DNA of 37,555 bases from contig MU400811.1 of the NCBI GenBank assembly GCA_022578965.1, positions 1-37,555 on the forward strand, given 5' to 3'. The position numbers and the translations under genes are program-made. Origin of the DNA: Xylaria sp. FL1777. Taxonomy: Eukaryota; Ascomycota; Sordariomycetes; Xylariales; Xylariaceae. The notes beneath the pieces are model-generated. The model was not told the DNA's origin and made no database searches. It worked only from the letters and a program-made list of their open reading frames with translations. Of the stretch, positions 1-11,400 are shown in pieces. Positions within the stretch are counted from its first letter, which is position 1, and each line of letters begins with the position of its first letter.

Positions 1-599
1 ACTTATATATTAAAAAAAAAAATATAATATTTTAATTAATTTAAAAGCATAAGCTAATATAATTTTATTTAAAGTAATAAAACAAAATAAAATTCTTTAA
101 AAATATAAGTAAAAATTTTAAAAAATTAAAAGATTTAATAAAAGCACTTTTAGCTATAATAATAGTTGCATATTTAAAAAAACTAAACTTTTTAATATAT
201 TTATATAAAAATATAAAAAGTAAATTATATTAAATATTACTAATATATTTAATTATAATATTATTTTAGAAATATTATAGCTATAAACTAGCAACTTTTT
301 AATTTAATAAAAAATAAAAGCTATTAATTAAAAAAGTAAAAAATAAAGCAAAAAAATTAGAAAAATCGCAAAAGAAATTTTAAACAAAATACTAAAAGTA
401 TATTATAAATTTTATAAACTATTTAAAAAAAAAAAAAAAAAAAAACTTCTCAAATATAGCTTATAAAATTATTACATTTTTATTAAAAAAAAATATTAAT
501 TAAAGCTTTATTAAATATATTATATAAGCTTAAATAAAACAAACGCTTTATAAAAATACATTTAAAAAAACTTAGCAAAAAAATTCTTAAAAAAGTTTT

Positions 600-1310
600 A
601 GTTATTTATTAAATATTTTATAGTAATAATACTTAAAATAAAAAATAAAAAAAAACTAATTAATAAAAAAAAAAAACTAATATAGCAAATAATAGTTAAC
701 TATTAACTATTAAACGTAATTATTATTACAAATAAATATTTTTTTATTTTGCTAATAATTATAAAAAAAAATATTAGCTAAGCAAAATAATTTATAATAG
801 TTAATATTTTCAATAAATATTATATTATTAAAATAGCTAAAAAAAAAAAAATAAAAAACTGCTATATAAATAATATATAAACTATATAAATATATAATTA
901 TGCTATAAAAACTATAAAACATATTAGCTAGCTTTTAATATATAATAATAATAATTTTATAGAAGTTTTTAAACAAGTTTATATTTATTTATTTAAATAA
1001 TATTTTAATTTATTTTAAAACACTAAAAAAACATAAAAAATACGTAATTTAAGTATTAAAAATATTTAAACAAGCAGAATTATAATTTAACACAAAAAAA
1101 TATATATAGTATATATAAAAAATTAATTTTTTAAAATTTATAATTACTTTAAAACAAATATAAATTTAACAGTTAAAAATTAACATAATATAAAACTAGA
1201 AAATATTTAATTTAGCTACTATTATAAACATATAATAAGCATTAAGATTTTTAAACTATATTTAAATATTAATTTAAAACTTTAAGAAAATAGCATTTTA
1301 TTTTATAAAG
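600..1310 (+). pseudogene. Family A copy C reverse transcriptase remnant
   Basis: This is the RNA-directed DNA polymerase domain of a Ty3/Gypsy Pol, which copies the element RNA into DNA. In the frame with codon starts divisible by three, IFIYLNNILIYFKT (981-1022) corresponds to the catalytic YLDD block, with both aspartates turned to asparagine (990-1001). Upstream are KTAI*IIYKLYKYIIM, matching the KTAFRTRYG...VMP block, and a tyrosine-leucine-asparagine block near 700-720 matching DYRxLN. Downstream, FLKFIITLKQI matches the LGFIIT.EGI block. Stops sit where CAA, CGA or TGG would lose C or G, as expected from C-to-T and G-to-A change. It cannot encode an active enzyme. Family assignment is firm; exact domain edges are approximate. 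Confidence 0.88.
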
Positions 1311-1319
1311 TATATAAAA

Positions 1320-1760
1320 AAAAAATATAAAAAAAAATTCTTTTTAATTTTAAAAAAAGCTTAAAAAGCTTTTAAAAAACTAAAACTAAAAGTTACTTTT
1401 AACTTTATAGTTAAATTACTTAATTTATAAAAAAAAAAAAAGCTAAAAATAAATGCTTTAAATAGTATAATTATAAAAGTTTTAAAACAACTAAAAAATA
1501 ACAAAAAATAGCACTTAATAGCTTATTACTTTAAAGCACTATAAAACGTAGTATTATAATATTTTATATATAACAAAAAACTACTTGTAATTATTATAGC
1601 ATTTAAAAAATAAAAACCGTTTTTTATAAAAACTATAAAGTTAATTAAAATTTATTTAAATTATTAAAACTTAACAAAATTTATAATTATGCAAAAAATT
1701 ATTAAACAATATAAAAATTAAATGGTTTTTTTTTTTAAATTTAACTTTAAAATATGCTAT
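1320..1760 (+). pseudogene. Family A copy C RNase H remnant
   Basis: This is the RNase H domain that follows RT in Ty3/Gypsy Pol and degrades the RNA strand of the hybrid. The translation keeps KAFKKLK (start of the tether region), then INALNSIIIKVLKQL, matching TDAS...GGVL.Q, then HLIAYYFKAL, matching HPIAYYSKAL, and YNKKLLVIIIAFKK*KPFF, matching YDKELLAI..AF.EWR. The order and spacing are those of the family. The first catalytic aspartate is lost (TNA for TDA). It continues directly from the RT domain above and leads into integrase. Several in-frame stops are present, all explicable by transitions. Confidence 0.87.
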
Positions 1761-1999
1761 ATTAAAAGAAAAAAAAACATTTAAGCAAACATATTAAGCT
1801 AACAAAATTAAAAAAGATTTAAAGTTTTAAAAAAAAACATTTAAGTGCTATATTTTTAAAGAAATAAAAACTTAAAAGTTAAAGTTATATTTAAAGACTT
1901 TATAAATATATAGCTATAATAAGCTTATAACTTAAAAAAGTTAGTAAAACTATAAAAATACAAAAAATTAAAAAAAAACAAGCTAATATATAAACGTAA

Positions 2000-2626
2000 G
2001 GTTTATTTATTAAAATCTTTATAAAATAAATTTATTAAAGAATTTTATAAACATTTATTATATAAATATTAAAAAGCAACAAAAATAATTAAACAACTAT
2101 AAAAAAAATATAATTTTTTAAAACTATAAAATATAATTAAATTTATTATAAAAAAGTATAATATTTATAATAAAGCTAAAGCAGCTTAATATAAGCGTTA
2201 TAAACTGCTATAATTTATATAAATACTTAAATAAACATAATATATTATTACTTAAAATTTTATTATAGCACTACTTTTATTAACTAATTTAGTTATAAAA
2301 GTATAATATAATAAAATATAAGTTATTATTAATAAACTTATTAAATATGCTTATTTTTTATTGTTTAAAAAAATATAATAGCTAAATAACTTATATATGC
2401 CTTTATATACTAATATTTAAATAAGCATAAGCTATTAAAAAAAATTATTTTAAACTAAAATAAATTGTTTATTTTTAAGTTTAAAACTAGTTTTTTTAAA
2501 CTTATTAGTGTTAAACTAAAGTTTTTAACTACTTATTATTTATAAACAAATAAACAAATAAAAAAACTAAACTAAATATTAAAACAATATTTATAAAGTT
2601 ATATTAATTATTAATAAAACAATTAA
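2000..2626 (+). pseudogene. Family A copy C integrase remnant, first part
   Basis: This is the retroviral-type integrase that inserts the DNA copy. A zinc-binding HHCC module is visible at about 2040-2178: both histidines have become tyrosine, and the CxxC pair reads YNIY in front of NKAKAA. The first catalytic aspartate lies in NFIIALLLLTN (N at 2256-2258 for D). It is followed by VIINKLIKYAYF, matching VVVDRLTKYAHF. The second is in ILN*NKLFIFKF (N at 2453-2455), matching SDRDKLFTS. The Q-T-D-G-Q-T-E-R block reads *TNKQIKKLN near 2545-2575. The frame changes by one indel between about 2360 and 2430, close to an A run. The LINE is inserted just after the SYINYQQDN-like segment; the rest of the domain resumes at 23204. 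Confidence 0.88.
2612..2626. repeat. Target-site duplication of the LINE, left copy
   Basis: TAATAAAACAATTAA at 2612-2626 recurs at 23189-23203. In A1 the same site is present once and uninterrupted, continuing into GTAAAAC, so the duplication was made by the insertion. A length of 14-15 bp fits target-primed reverse transcription by a LINE rather than the 5 bp made by LTR elements. The first base or two cannot be separated from the TAA tail on the right side. Confidence 0.85.
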
Positions 2627-2699
2627 AAAGTATTAAACTTTTTTAAATTTTTTACACTTAATTATAACTTTATAAGTTTAAGCCTAATTATTAAATAAT

Positions 2700-3990
2700 T
2701 AAGATCGCTAAAATTAGTGTAGTAACTTTTACTTATTAAATAGGTTATATTTTATTTATAAAGTGCAAATATAACAAAAAACAAAAAAATAGTGTTAAAT
2801 AACCTATTTATTAAAAATATAACTAATGTGCTACTAAAACTTACTAGTAATATAACTATAAAGCAGTAATGTTTTAACAAAAAACGTAAAGCTAATAAAC
2901 TTTTTAATAAATAAAAAATAATTAACAGAATTATAGAACTAGTATTATAGTTGCTAATAAAAGAAAAAATAGCAAAAAAAATCTCTTTTTAAAAAAACGC
3001 AAAAAAAGCATAAATAGCGCATATGTTAAAAAAAGCTTAAAAAGGCTAACAAAGCATAAAGCCTAACAATAAAAATAACTTTAATATATTTATAACTTGC
3101 TATAATTTAAATATTGCTATAAAAGCTAACTAAAAAAGCGTTAAAAATATTGTTTGAAAGCTTTTTTAATAAATTTTATTAAACGTAAATATACTAAAAT
3201 CTTAAGTATAAATTATAGCTTTATAGCTAGCTTGCAATAATAAAGCAGTGCTATTTAAATAAAACAAAAAAGTACTAATTAAAGTTAAAAAACAAGCTAA
3301 TAACTTTAAAAATAAAACATTAGCTAATATTATTAAAGCAATAAATATAGCGCTTATAAGCAGTAATATAATTGCTGCTAAAAAGCTATATAGTAAAAAC
3401 ATAATAATTACTTTTAAAAAAGCAATGCTTTAAAAAGCTAAAAAAAAGAAATAAATTATAAAAGCTTTTAAAAAAAAGTTAAAAGTACAATAAAAAAAAG
3501 TAGCACTAATAATAAAAAGCGTTTTAATAAAACAAGTTAAAACAATATATTTAAATAAAAACTTATTATAGTTATTACGCAATAAATACTCTAAAGTTAT
3601 AAAATACAAAAAAATGCTATTTAAAAACGCAAAAGCTAAATTTATGTTAATATTATTATATATAAGCAACGTTATAGCAGCTAAAACAATATGCAAAAAT
3701 AGCTTTTTATAAAAAGCTTAGTTATTTAACTGCAAACTTTTTATTATAAAGCTTAAAGTTATATAGTGCTTTAATTACTATAAATATAGTTATATAGCTA
3801 AATATTGCTGCAAAAACTTAAAATATAGCTATTGTTTAGCTTTAAAGCATTAAAAAAGTAAAAAAGGCTGCTTAATAAAAACGCAGAAAGCAAAGCAAAA
3901 ATGCATAAACTATAAAAAAGCGCATATAGCATAAAATAAAGCTTGCTAAAAAAAAATTAAACAAAAAAACAAAACAAAAGCAATATATAT
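2700..3990 (+). pseudogene. LINE ORF1 remnant with three zinc knuckles (Gag-like RNA-binding protein)
   Basis: This encodes the nucleic-acid-binding ORF1 protein of a fungal Tad/I-type LINE, which packages element RNA. The clear part is at 3767-3946. CFNYYKYSYIAKYC has the exact C-x2-C-x4-H-x4-C spacing, with the second Cys and the His changed to Tyr (TGT to TAT, CAT to TAT). A second knuckle follows (KYSYCLALKH, then GC), and a third reads KCINYKKAHIA*NKAC. Such a triple array just before ORF2 is usual for this LINE group. The N-terminal two thirds are not recognisable, so the start is a guess from position. Frame 3767 is interrupted by stops in the N-terminal half. Confidence 0.75.
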
Positions 3991-4189
3991 ATTATAACTT
4001 AAAAGCTTTTAAAGTATTAAAAAAACAGCAGTAATAAACAAAAAAATAAATAAAAGTAATTTAAAAATGCTAATAGTGTTAGCATTTATAGAGCTAAATA
4101 AAGAAAAGTTATTAATAAAAAAACAGCAAACTAGCAATATAAGCAAAAACTTATTTTTATTAACTTAATAATATATAATATTGCTTTTT

Positions 4190-4854
4190 AAAATATTGTA
4201 GAATTTAAAAGCAATATAGCATATATGCTATAAAACAATAGCTTTAATTATATAATAGTTTAAAAGCTAGTAATTAATAAACATAGCAATATATATTGCT
4301 TTAATAGTAGTAATTACTAAGTTGTTTAATTAAAAAGTAAAGCTACGTTATATATAAACAAAAAAATTATAATAAAAACGCTAGTAAAAAATACTAATAA
4401 AAACTAAGTAAAAGTTATAATAAACAGTAATAATTTAGCAGTATTTTTATAGTTAATATATTTGCTAAATTAAAAAAAAACAGTTTAACGTAGTTTAATT
4501 TAAAAAATACATAAAGTAAGCAAGCTAAAAAAACGCTATATATTTATAAGTAATTTTAATTTTTATTACTTATTATAAGACTTAAAAAGCAAAAAAAGCT
4601 AAAAAGCAAATAAACTGCTTAAGTTTACTGCATAATAAAATTTTACGCTAGCTATTTTTTAAAAAAAAATAACTAAAATAAAGCATAAATAAAAAAGCTT
4701 AATAATAAACTTAGTATAAGAATTTAGTAATTTAGCTATTATTTATTAAAAGGACTTAAAATAACTAAGTTTTAACTATAAAGCATTAAAAGTTATAATT
4801 AACTTAAAAGTAGCTTTATAAAAATATTTAAAAAAAGCAAAAAAATAGAACTAA
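4190..4854 (+). pseudogene. LINE ORF2 endonuclease remnant (EEP/APE type)
   Basis: This is the endonuclease at the N-terminus of LINE ORF2, which nicks the target DNA to prime reverse transcription. The diagnostic stretch is SNFNFYYLL*D at 4549-4581, matching GDFNxHHPxWD: G to S, D to N, both H to Y, P to L and W to stop, all single transitions. About 350 bp upstream (4190-4370) the translation has a loose likeness to the ILQ.N...R start of the domain; that part is weak. A1 is inserted at 4854, near where the C-terminal SDH motif would fall. Taken across the excised A1, this motif and the RT motif are one frame apart, so at least one indel has occurred. Confidence 0.72.
4850..4854. repeat. 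Target-site duplication of A1, left copy (ACTAA)
   Basis: ACTAA directly precedes the A1 LTR at 4855 and recurs at 12552-12556 directly after the other LTR. Five base pairs is the normal duplication length for Ty3/Gypsy integrases. The exact match shows that A1 is a complete insertion and not a recombinant. Confidence 0.92.
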
Positions 4855-4860
4855 TATAAT

Positions 4861-4890
4861 AAACCTATTATACACTAATATAACAGGTTT
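4861..4890. repeat. Inverted repeat at the LTR terminus
   Basis: Arms of 12 bp, AAACCTATTATA and TATAACAGGTTT, flank a 6-bp spacer six bases inside the LTR edge. The same structure sits at the same place in all five family A LTRs (12064-12093, 14124-14153, 21330-21359, 25041-25070). In transcription direction it is at the 3' end of the LTR (U5 side), so it could form an RNA stem near the primer-binding site. The role is inferred. Confidence 0.65.
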
Positions 4891-5140
4891 GCTTTTAAGG
4901 TCTTAATTTGCAGGTAATAATAGGATCTTTAACAGTAGTTCGTTAAGAAGGTTTTCGGGGTACTTTTACTACTATGCATTAATAAAAGTTTTAAAGAATT
5001 AAAAGTAATAAATGTATTAATGCTTAGCAGTTATAACAAATTAATAGCTAAAGAACTAAAACTAAGTAAGTAACTAAATATAAAAAGTATATAATTATAT
5101 AAACAAAAAAAAAGTAAAAAAAGTAGCAACCTTTTTTAAA

Positions 5141-5244
5141 TTACTGCAAGTTTAATAAGCACTAAATTACTATAAGCTTAATAAGCTTTAAATTATTATA
5201 AGCTTAGTAAGCTTTAAATTATTATAAGCTTAATAAGCTAAATA
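5141..5244. repeat. Four 26-bp tandem units in the A1 3' LTR
   Basis: Four consecutive 26-bp units share the pattern TTACTATAAGCTTAATAAGC followed by TTTAAA. Each holds a palindromic AGCTTAxTAAGCTT core. The array is present in every family A LTR. In transcription direction it lies in the first half of the LTR (U3), where repeated elements commonly act as enhancer or factor-binding sites; that use is inference. Confidence 0.75.
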
Positions 5245-5348
5245 AATTATTATATAACTTTAGCTTTAGCTAGCAAAAAAAAAAGTGCAAAGTATATATA
5301 AAAGCATTAAGCCGCTTTAAAAGCTACTTTAGTGCTAATTTTATAATA

Positions 5349-5364
5349 TTATTTTCTTTTTTCC
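5349..5364 (-). promoter_or_regulatory. A1 polypurine tract
   Basis: On the - strand, GGAAAAAAGAAAATAA abuts the inner edge of the 3' LTR. This is the place and composition of the plus-strand DNA primer of LTR retrotransposons, and it confirms the element's - orientation. The matching tract in A2 (14612-14627) reads AGAAAAAAGGAAATAA. Confidence 0.8.
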
Positions 5365-5940
5365 AAAATTATTATTTTAATAATTTTCCGTAAGTATTTT
5401 TTTTTCTTTTTTCTTTTATATGTTATAATATTAAAACGCATTAAAAAAACTAACTGCTTATTTAAAATAAAGCAAAAACTCGTTTTTGCTTCTTTTATCA
5501 ACTTTACTAGCTATAAAGTTATGTTTTGCTTTTATTGCTTTAATTAGTTATTAACGTACAAAATAACAAATAATATGTTTTGTTGTTTTAAATATATATA
5601 TGCTAGTTATTTTTATAACAGATTAAAAGTTTTAATTAACTTAATTAATAATATAGTTTTTAAATATTGTTGTTTTAAAAAAAAAAAAAAGCAAGCAAAA
5701 TAATAGCTATTTTTAGTTTAAAAAAAATTAAAACAAGCTTAAAATAGCTTTAATTTTGTTTTAAGTAAGTTAGCTTAGCTTTATATACAAAAACGTTTTT
5801 TAAAAGCAAAAAGTATTAAAATAGTTTAACAAAAGCTTTAGTTCTTAAATAAACTAAACAAAATAAAGCATATTAAAAAAAAACAAAAAGCGCTAGCAAA
5901 AAAGCAAAAACAATAAAAAAAACAAGCTAAAGCAACACAA
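5365..5940 (-). other. A1 3' untranslated region, no gene seen
   Basis: This is sequence between the end of pol and the polypurine tract. It is conserved in A2 (about 14628-15200) and copy C (24000-24566) but carries no recognisable domain in any frame I read. Copy D differs here (25077-25404). Confidence 0.6.
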
Positions 5941-5949
5941 GCTATTTTG

Positions 5950-8760
5950 TTTAAGTTTAATTAAGATTTTTTAAGCGTTTTTTTTAAGGTTAACTTTTTT
6001 TTTTTAGTTTTAAGCAGTTAAAGTATTAGTAGTAAAACTAATTTATAACTATTTTAGCAGTTTTTAAATGTTTTTTAAGTTCTTAAATATTATTAGTATA
6101 TAAGTATTTTTTTTATTTAATAAAATACTTTAAGTTACTATTATTTTAATAAAAATTTAGTATACTTTTAACTTTATAAATGTTTTAATTTATTTTTATT
6201 TTTAGTTATATTTTAATAAATATTTTAATAAATGCTAATTTTAATAAAAAAATATAAAAAATAAAGTAAATTTATATATTTTTTAGTAATAATAGTTTAT
6301 AGTTAATAAATAAAATAACTTTTTTAATTTTAAAAAAGCTAAGTTTTTTAAATTTTAATTTATTGCTTAGTTGTTTTGTTTTAATTTAAGAAATATTAAT
6401 GTTTGTATTTTGTTTTTATTATAGCAAATAAACTTTGTTTTCTTTTTTAAAGGTTAGTTCTTTAGTTCGTTTTTTGTTGTAGTATATTAATATCCGTTAT
6501 TATAAAAATTAAAAGCATAATTGCAGTTTAGCTTATAGCGTTTTAATTTTTATTGCAATAATTCTTGCTTAAAGTATTATAGTTAAAATAGCAAGTGCTT
6601 TTATTAATGTTTTTTTTTGTTTTTTAATAGTTACTTATTATTTATAAACAGCTTTATATAAAAATATATTTATATTTTTGTTTGTTAATATATTATATAA
6701 GATTTATGCTATTAATAATAGTTTTACTTAATTGTTTTATTAATAATTAATATAACTTTATAAATATTGTTTTAATATTTAGTTTAGTTTTTTTATTTGT
6801 TTATTTATTTATAAGTAATAAACAATTAAAAACTTTAGTTTAATATTAATAAGTTTAAAAAAGCTAGTTTTAAACTTAAAAGTAAACAATTTATTTTAGT
6901 TTAAAACAATTTTTTTAATAGCTTATGTTTATTTAAATATTAGCATATAAAGGCATATATAAGTTATTTAGCTATTATATTTTTTTTAAACAATAAAAAG
7001 TAAATATACTTAATAAATTTATTAATAATAATTTATATTTTATTATATTATATTTTTATAACTAAATTAGTTAATAAAAGTAGTGCTATAATAAAATCTT
7101 AAGCAATAATATGCTATGCTTATTTAAGTATTTATATAAGTTATAGCAGTTTATAAAGCTTATATTAAGCTATTTTAGCTTTATTATAAATATTGTACTT
7201 TTTTTATAATAAATTTAACTATGTTTTATAGTTTTAAAAAATTGTATTTTTTTTATAATTGTTAAACTATTTTTATTGCTTTTTAATATTTATATAATAA
7301 GTATTTATAAAATTTTTTAATAAACTTGTTTTGTAAAAATTTTAGTAAATAAACCTTATATTTATATATTAGCTTGTTATTTTTTAATTTTTTATATTTT
7401 TATAGTTATGCTTACTTTTTTAAGTTATAAGCTTATTATAGCTATATATTTGTAAGGTTTTTAAGTATAACTTTAATTTTTAAGCTTTTATTTTTTTAAA
7501 GATATAATACTTAAATGTTTTTTTTTAAAACTTTAAATCTTTTTTAATTTTATTAACTAAGTATATTTGCTTAAATGTTTTTTTTTCTTTTAATGTAATA
7601 TATTTTAAAGTTAAACTTAAAAAAAAAAACTATTTAATTTTTATATTGTTTAATAATTTCTTATATAATTATAAATTTTATTAAGTTTTAATAATTTAAA
7701 TAAATTTTAATTAGCTTTATAATTTCTATAAAAAACGGTTTTTATTTTTTAAGTGCTATAATAATTACAAGTAGTTCTTTATTATATATAAAATATTATA
7801 ATGCTATATTTTATAGTGCTTTAAAGTAATAAGCTATTAAGTATTATTTTTTGTTGTTTTTTAGTTGTTTTAAAACTTTTGCAATTATACTATTTAAAGC
7901 ATTTATTTTTAGCTTTTTTTTTTTTTATAAATTAAGTAGTTTAACTATAAAATTAAAAATAACTTTTAGTTTTAGTTCTTTAAAAGCTTTTTAAGCTTTT
8001 TTTAAAATTAAAAAGGATTTTTTTTTGTATTTTTTTTTTATATATTTTATAAAGTAAAATGTTATTTTTTTAAAGTTTTAAATTAATATTTAAATATAGT
8101 TTAAAAATTTTAATGCTTGTTATATATTTATAATAGTAGCTAAGTTAAGTATTTTTTAGTTTTATACTGTGTTAATTTTTAACTATTAAATTTATATTTG
8201 TTTTAAAATAATTATAAATTTTAAAAAGTCGATTTTTTATATATGCTATATATATTTTTTTGTATTAAATTATAATTTTGCTTGTTTAAGTGTTTTTAAT
8301 ACTTAAATTACATGTTTTTTGTATTTTTTTAGTGTTTTAAAATAAATCAAAATATTATTTAAGTAAATAAATATAAACTTATTTAAAAACTTTTATAAAA
8401 TTATTATTATTATATATTAAAAGCTAGCTAATATGTTTTATAGTTTTTATAGTATAACTATATATTTATATAGTTTATATACTGTTTATATAGCAGTTTT
8501 TTATTTTTTTTTTTTTAGCTATTTTAATAGTATAATATTTATTTAAAATATTAACTGCTATAAACTATTTTGCTTAGCTAATGTTTTTTTTTATAGTTAC
8601 TAACAAAATAAAAAAATATTTATTTGTAATAATAATTACGTTTAATAATTAATAGTTAATTATTATTTATTATAGTAGTTTTTTTTTTTTATTAATTAGT
8701 TGTTTTTTATTTTTTATTTTAAGTATTAGTACTATAAAATATTTAATAAATAACTAAAAT
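5950..8760 (-). pseudogene. A1 pol remnant: RT, RNase H, integrase, GPY/F, chromodomain
   Basis: This is the decayed polyprotein of a chromovirus, read right to left. RT lies at about 8045-8735; the YLDD block reads YLNN at 8354-8365. RNase H lies at about 7595-8035, with the AYYxKAL and KELLAI blocks. Integrase lies at about 6230-7320, with the HHCC zinc module near 7175-7315 and the catalytic core near 6730-7135. The GPY/F module lies near 6290-6350. A chromodomain at about 6045-6180 would bind methylated histone H3 and steer insertion to heterochromatin. Positions are mapped from copy C, whose translation I read directly. All catalytic aspartates seen are mutated and stops are frequent. 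The protease upstream of RT was not identified. Confidence 0.87.
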
Positions 8761-10940
8761 TTTTTTAGAAATTTTTTTGCTAAATTTTTTTAAATGTATT
8801 TTTATAAAGCGTTTGTTTTGTTTAAGCTTATATAATATATTTAATAAAGCTTTAGTTAATATTTTTCCTTAATAAAAATGTAGTAATTTTATAAGCTATG
8901 TTTAAAAAGTTCTTTTTTTTTTTTTTTTAAATAGTTTATAAAATCTATAATATATTTTTAGTATTTTATTTAAGATTTTTTTTGCAATTTTTCTAATTTT
9001 TTTGCTTTATTTTTTACTTTTTTAATTAATAGTTTTTGCTTTTTATTAAATTAAAAAGTTGCTAGTTTTTAGCTATAATATTTTTAAAATAATATTATAA
9101 TTAAATATATTAATAATATTTAATATAATTTATTTTTTGTATTTTTATATAAATATATTAAAAAGTTTAGTTTTTTTAAGTATATAACTATTATTATAAC
9201 TAAAAGTACTTTTATTAAATTTTTTAATTTTTTAGGATTTTTGCTTATATTTTTAAGAAATTTTATTTTGTTTTGCTACTTTAAATAAAATTATATTAGC
9301 TTATGTTTTTAAGTTAATTAAAGTATTATATTTTTTTTTTAATATATAAGTTTAACTTTAAATTAGTTTTATTAGTTATTATATTAAACTTTATGTAAAG
9401 CTTTAGTTTTTTTAGCTATTTACTGCTTTTTTAACGAATATTTATTTTGTTTTTTGATTTTTTTTTATAAAATGTTTAAATGCTTGTTTTATTTTATACT
9501 TTAAATATTATTGCGCTTTATTTTATTTTTCCTTTTAGTTAAGCTTTAAATTATAGTTTTTAAGCTTTTTTACTTTTAGCAACTATTTTTTAGTATAATT
9601 ATACTTTAATTAACTAGTAATATTTATAGCAGTTATTTTTATATTTTTTTAAAATAATATTATAAGTATAGTTAAAATTCTTTTTAAATATTGCAAATTT
9701 TTATAAATTTTTATAATAAACTATAGTTATAACTAACTATTTTAATTTATAAAAGTTCTATATTTTTATTTTTGCAATTTATTTAAAAAACTAATTATTT
9801 TTTAGTTTATTAAATAAATATTAGTAGTAATAATATATTATATAGCAATTTTATAGTACTTTATTATGTTTTAAATTTTTTAAGCATAAAATATTATTAT
9901 TGTTTTTTATTATAGTTTTATTATAATAATAACTTTTAGTAATTAGTTAAATTGTTAGCTTTAATTTTTAAAACATATTAGTTTTTGTGCTAACTATTAA
10001 TGCTTTTTTGTTTTGTTATATTTAAAATAGTTTAAGCTATAAAAATACTTCATTTATTTTTATTAATTTTTTTTTTATAATGTTTTTTATAGTTTTTAAT
10101 TTTATTTATTTTTGCTTTAAAGTTTTATAAGTTTTATTTTTTTAAGTTTATTTAATAATTAAGTATTTTAATAATTTATAATTAATTTAATATTTATACT
10201 ATTTATAATTATAGTTTTGTTTTTTTAAACATAATTTTTTTTAAGCTATATTTTAAGTTTTAATAGTTTAAAGTTTTTATAGTTTTATAAGTTTATTAAT
10301 TACGTTAATTTATTATTTTTTGTTGTTTGCTATTTTTAATTAAATTATTTTTTTAAGTTGTATATTAAATAACTTTAATTGTTTATATAGCAAATATATT
10401 TTTTTGTAATTTGTTTTAATAACTATAAAGCTTTTAAATAATATTTGCATGCTTATTTATTTTAACTTATATAAATAAAACATTTAAATTTGTTTAATAT
10501 AGCATTTTTATTTTAATTTAAAATAATAACTTTATACTTTTGCTTTAAAAATATATTTTTTAAATTGCTTTATTGTTTTTTGTTGTTTTAGATTTTTATA
10601 ACTTATACTTTTTTTTTAAGTTAAAAAATCTTTTTTTTTTTATAGCTTTTTTTTCTGTTTTTTTTTTTGAATTAGCATTATTTTTAAAACTGTTTTTTTT
10701 TTTACAATTATAATATTTAACTTTAAATATATTTTAGGATTATTGTTTTTAAACTTTATTAATTTCTTTAGATTTTTGTTTAATACTCTTTTAAGTATTT
10801 TTTTTTTGTTTTTTTTAGTTCTTTTAGTTTTAAAGTACTAGTTAAATAATTATTAATTAATTATAATAGCTATATTAATATATATATTAATTTTTGCTAG
10901 TTTATTTATTTTATATAGTTTGTTTTAAACTTAAGTTTTA
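8760..10940 (-). other. A1 region between RT and Gag core (protease and Gag C-terminus expected), no motif resolved
   Basis: This should hold the end of Gag and the aspartic protease. I looked for a D-S/T-G block and for a CCHC knuckle on the - strand and could not establish either. A cysteine-containing stretch near 10430-10480 does not have zinc-knuckle spacing. The segment is collinear with A2 (18020-20205) and with D (from about 36073), so it is genuine element sequence rather than another insertion. Confidence 0.5.
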
Positions 10941-11400
10941 AGTTTACTATAAAATAAATAAAATAATATAAGCTTAAGCAATTTTAAAATTGCTGCTAAT
11001 TATTTAAATTTTATAGTATAATTTATTACTGCTTTTATTTGTTTTAAGTAATAAAGTGCTTTTTTTATATGTTTTACTTTTTAAGTGTTTTTAAATAATG
11101 CTTTTATTTAATTTTTAAACTTAATATAGTTTTTAAAAAATTTTTTTGTTTTTAGCTTAAAGTTAATTAACTTATTAGCTTTTAAAAAATCTTTTAAAAT
11201 AAGTTAAAACTATTTTAGTACTTTTTTTAATAAAAATTATAAAATAGTTATTATTTTTTAATTTTCTTTTATAATAATAGTAAAGTGCTATTTTAAATAA
11301 AGTTTAGCATAAATTAAAAAAGCTTTTATATTTATAGATTTATTATAAAGCTTTAAAGTAATAAGTTTAAAACTTTTAATGTTTAGCATTTTTAATATTA
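10940..11400 (-). pseudogene. A1 gag remnant (retrotransposon Gag domain)
   Basis: This is the capsid-like Gag protein that forms the particle in which reverse transcription occurs. On the - strand the translation gives KALYYLKQIKAVINYTIKFK followed by LAAILKLLKLILFYLFYSKL. It matches the family pattern of an L..L.Q..SA..YA..F..LAA.L.W.E.....F..GL block, the most conserved part of the Ty3/Gypsy Gag domain. Upstream (11200-11340) a FLIYAKLYLK*HF-like stretch fits the preceding helix. Gag should extend toward 11700, but that part is low in complexity and rich in AAT and ATT codons, so I do not place a start. It lies just downstream of the 5' LTR, as expected. Confidence 0.72.

Larger units (their letters stand above)
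1..2626 (+). mobile_element. Family A chromovirus copy C, left part (pol: RT, RNase H, integrase)
   Basis: This is the first half of a decayed Ty3/Gypsy retrotransposon read on the + strand; its 5' LTR and gag lie before the window. It matches the reverse complement of A1 almost base for base, roughly A1 position = 9355 minus position here. Sequence identity stops abruptly after 2626, where the LINE is inserted, and resumes at 23204. Removing 2627-23203 (20,577 bp, divisible by three) puts the integrase motifs on both sides back in one frame, which supports a single interrupted copy. Bases 1-600 align with A1 upstream of its RT; I recognised no motif there. Confidence 0.9.
2627..4854 (+). mobile_element. 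Tad/I-like LINE, segment 1 (5' end, ORF1, endonuclease)
   Basis: This is the first piece of a non-LTR retrotransposon of about 5.1 kb, read on the + strand. It starts immediately after the target duplication and is cut at 4854 by element A1. It holds ORF1 with three zinc knuckles and the endonuclease part of ORF2. Reading resumes at 12557. No terminal repeat is seen, as expected for a LINE, and the other end has a (TAA)n tail. Bases 2627-3400 show no motif I can name. The two long - strand frames at 3202-3402 and 3430-3696 are antisense to ORF1. Confidence 0.85.
4855..5348 (-). repeat. A1 3' LTR (494 bp)
   Basis: This is one of five 494-bp LTRs of family A in the window. In transcription direction it begins TGTTACA-like and ends GTTACA-like; the outer end here is mutated (TATAAT for TGTAAC on the + strand). 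Conserved inside are a terminal 30-bp inverted repeat (4861-4890) and four 26-bp tandem units (5141-5244). It differs from the 12058-12551 partner by scattered transitions. This copy keeps GC-richer spots such as TTTTCGGGGT near 4950. Confidence 0.92.

Noticed and set aside
3202..3696. Two - strand open frames with membrane-protein-like composition
   Set aside because: They are antisense to the LINE ORF1. Loss of G and C on the + strand makes the complement rich in Leu, Ile and Phe codons and removes stops; there is no start context or family match.
5141..5244. Tandem units as a CRISPR array
   Set aside because: The units are contiguous with no variable spacers, and they sit at fixed positions inside LTRs.
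10430..10480. Possible CCHC zinc knuckle of family A Gag on the - strand
   Set aside because: The cysteine spacing does not fit C-x2-C-x4-H-x4-C in any frame, even allowing for transitions.
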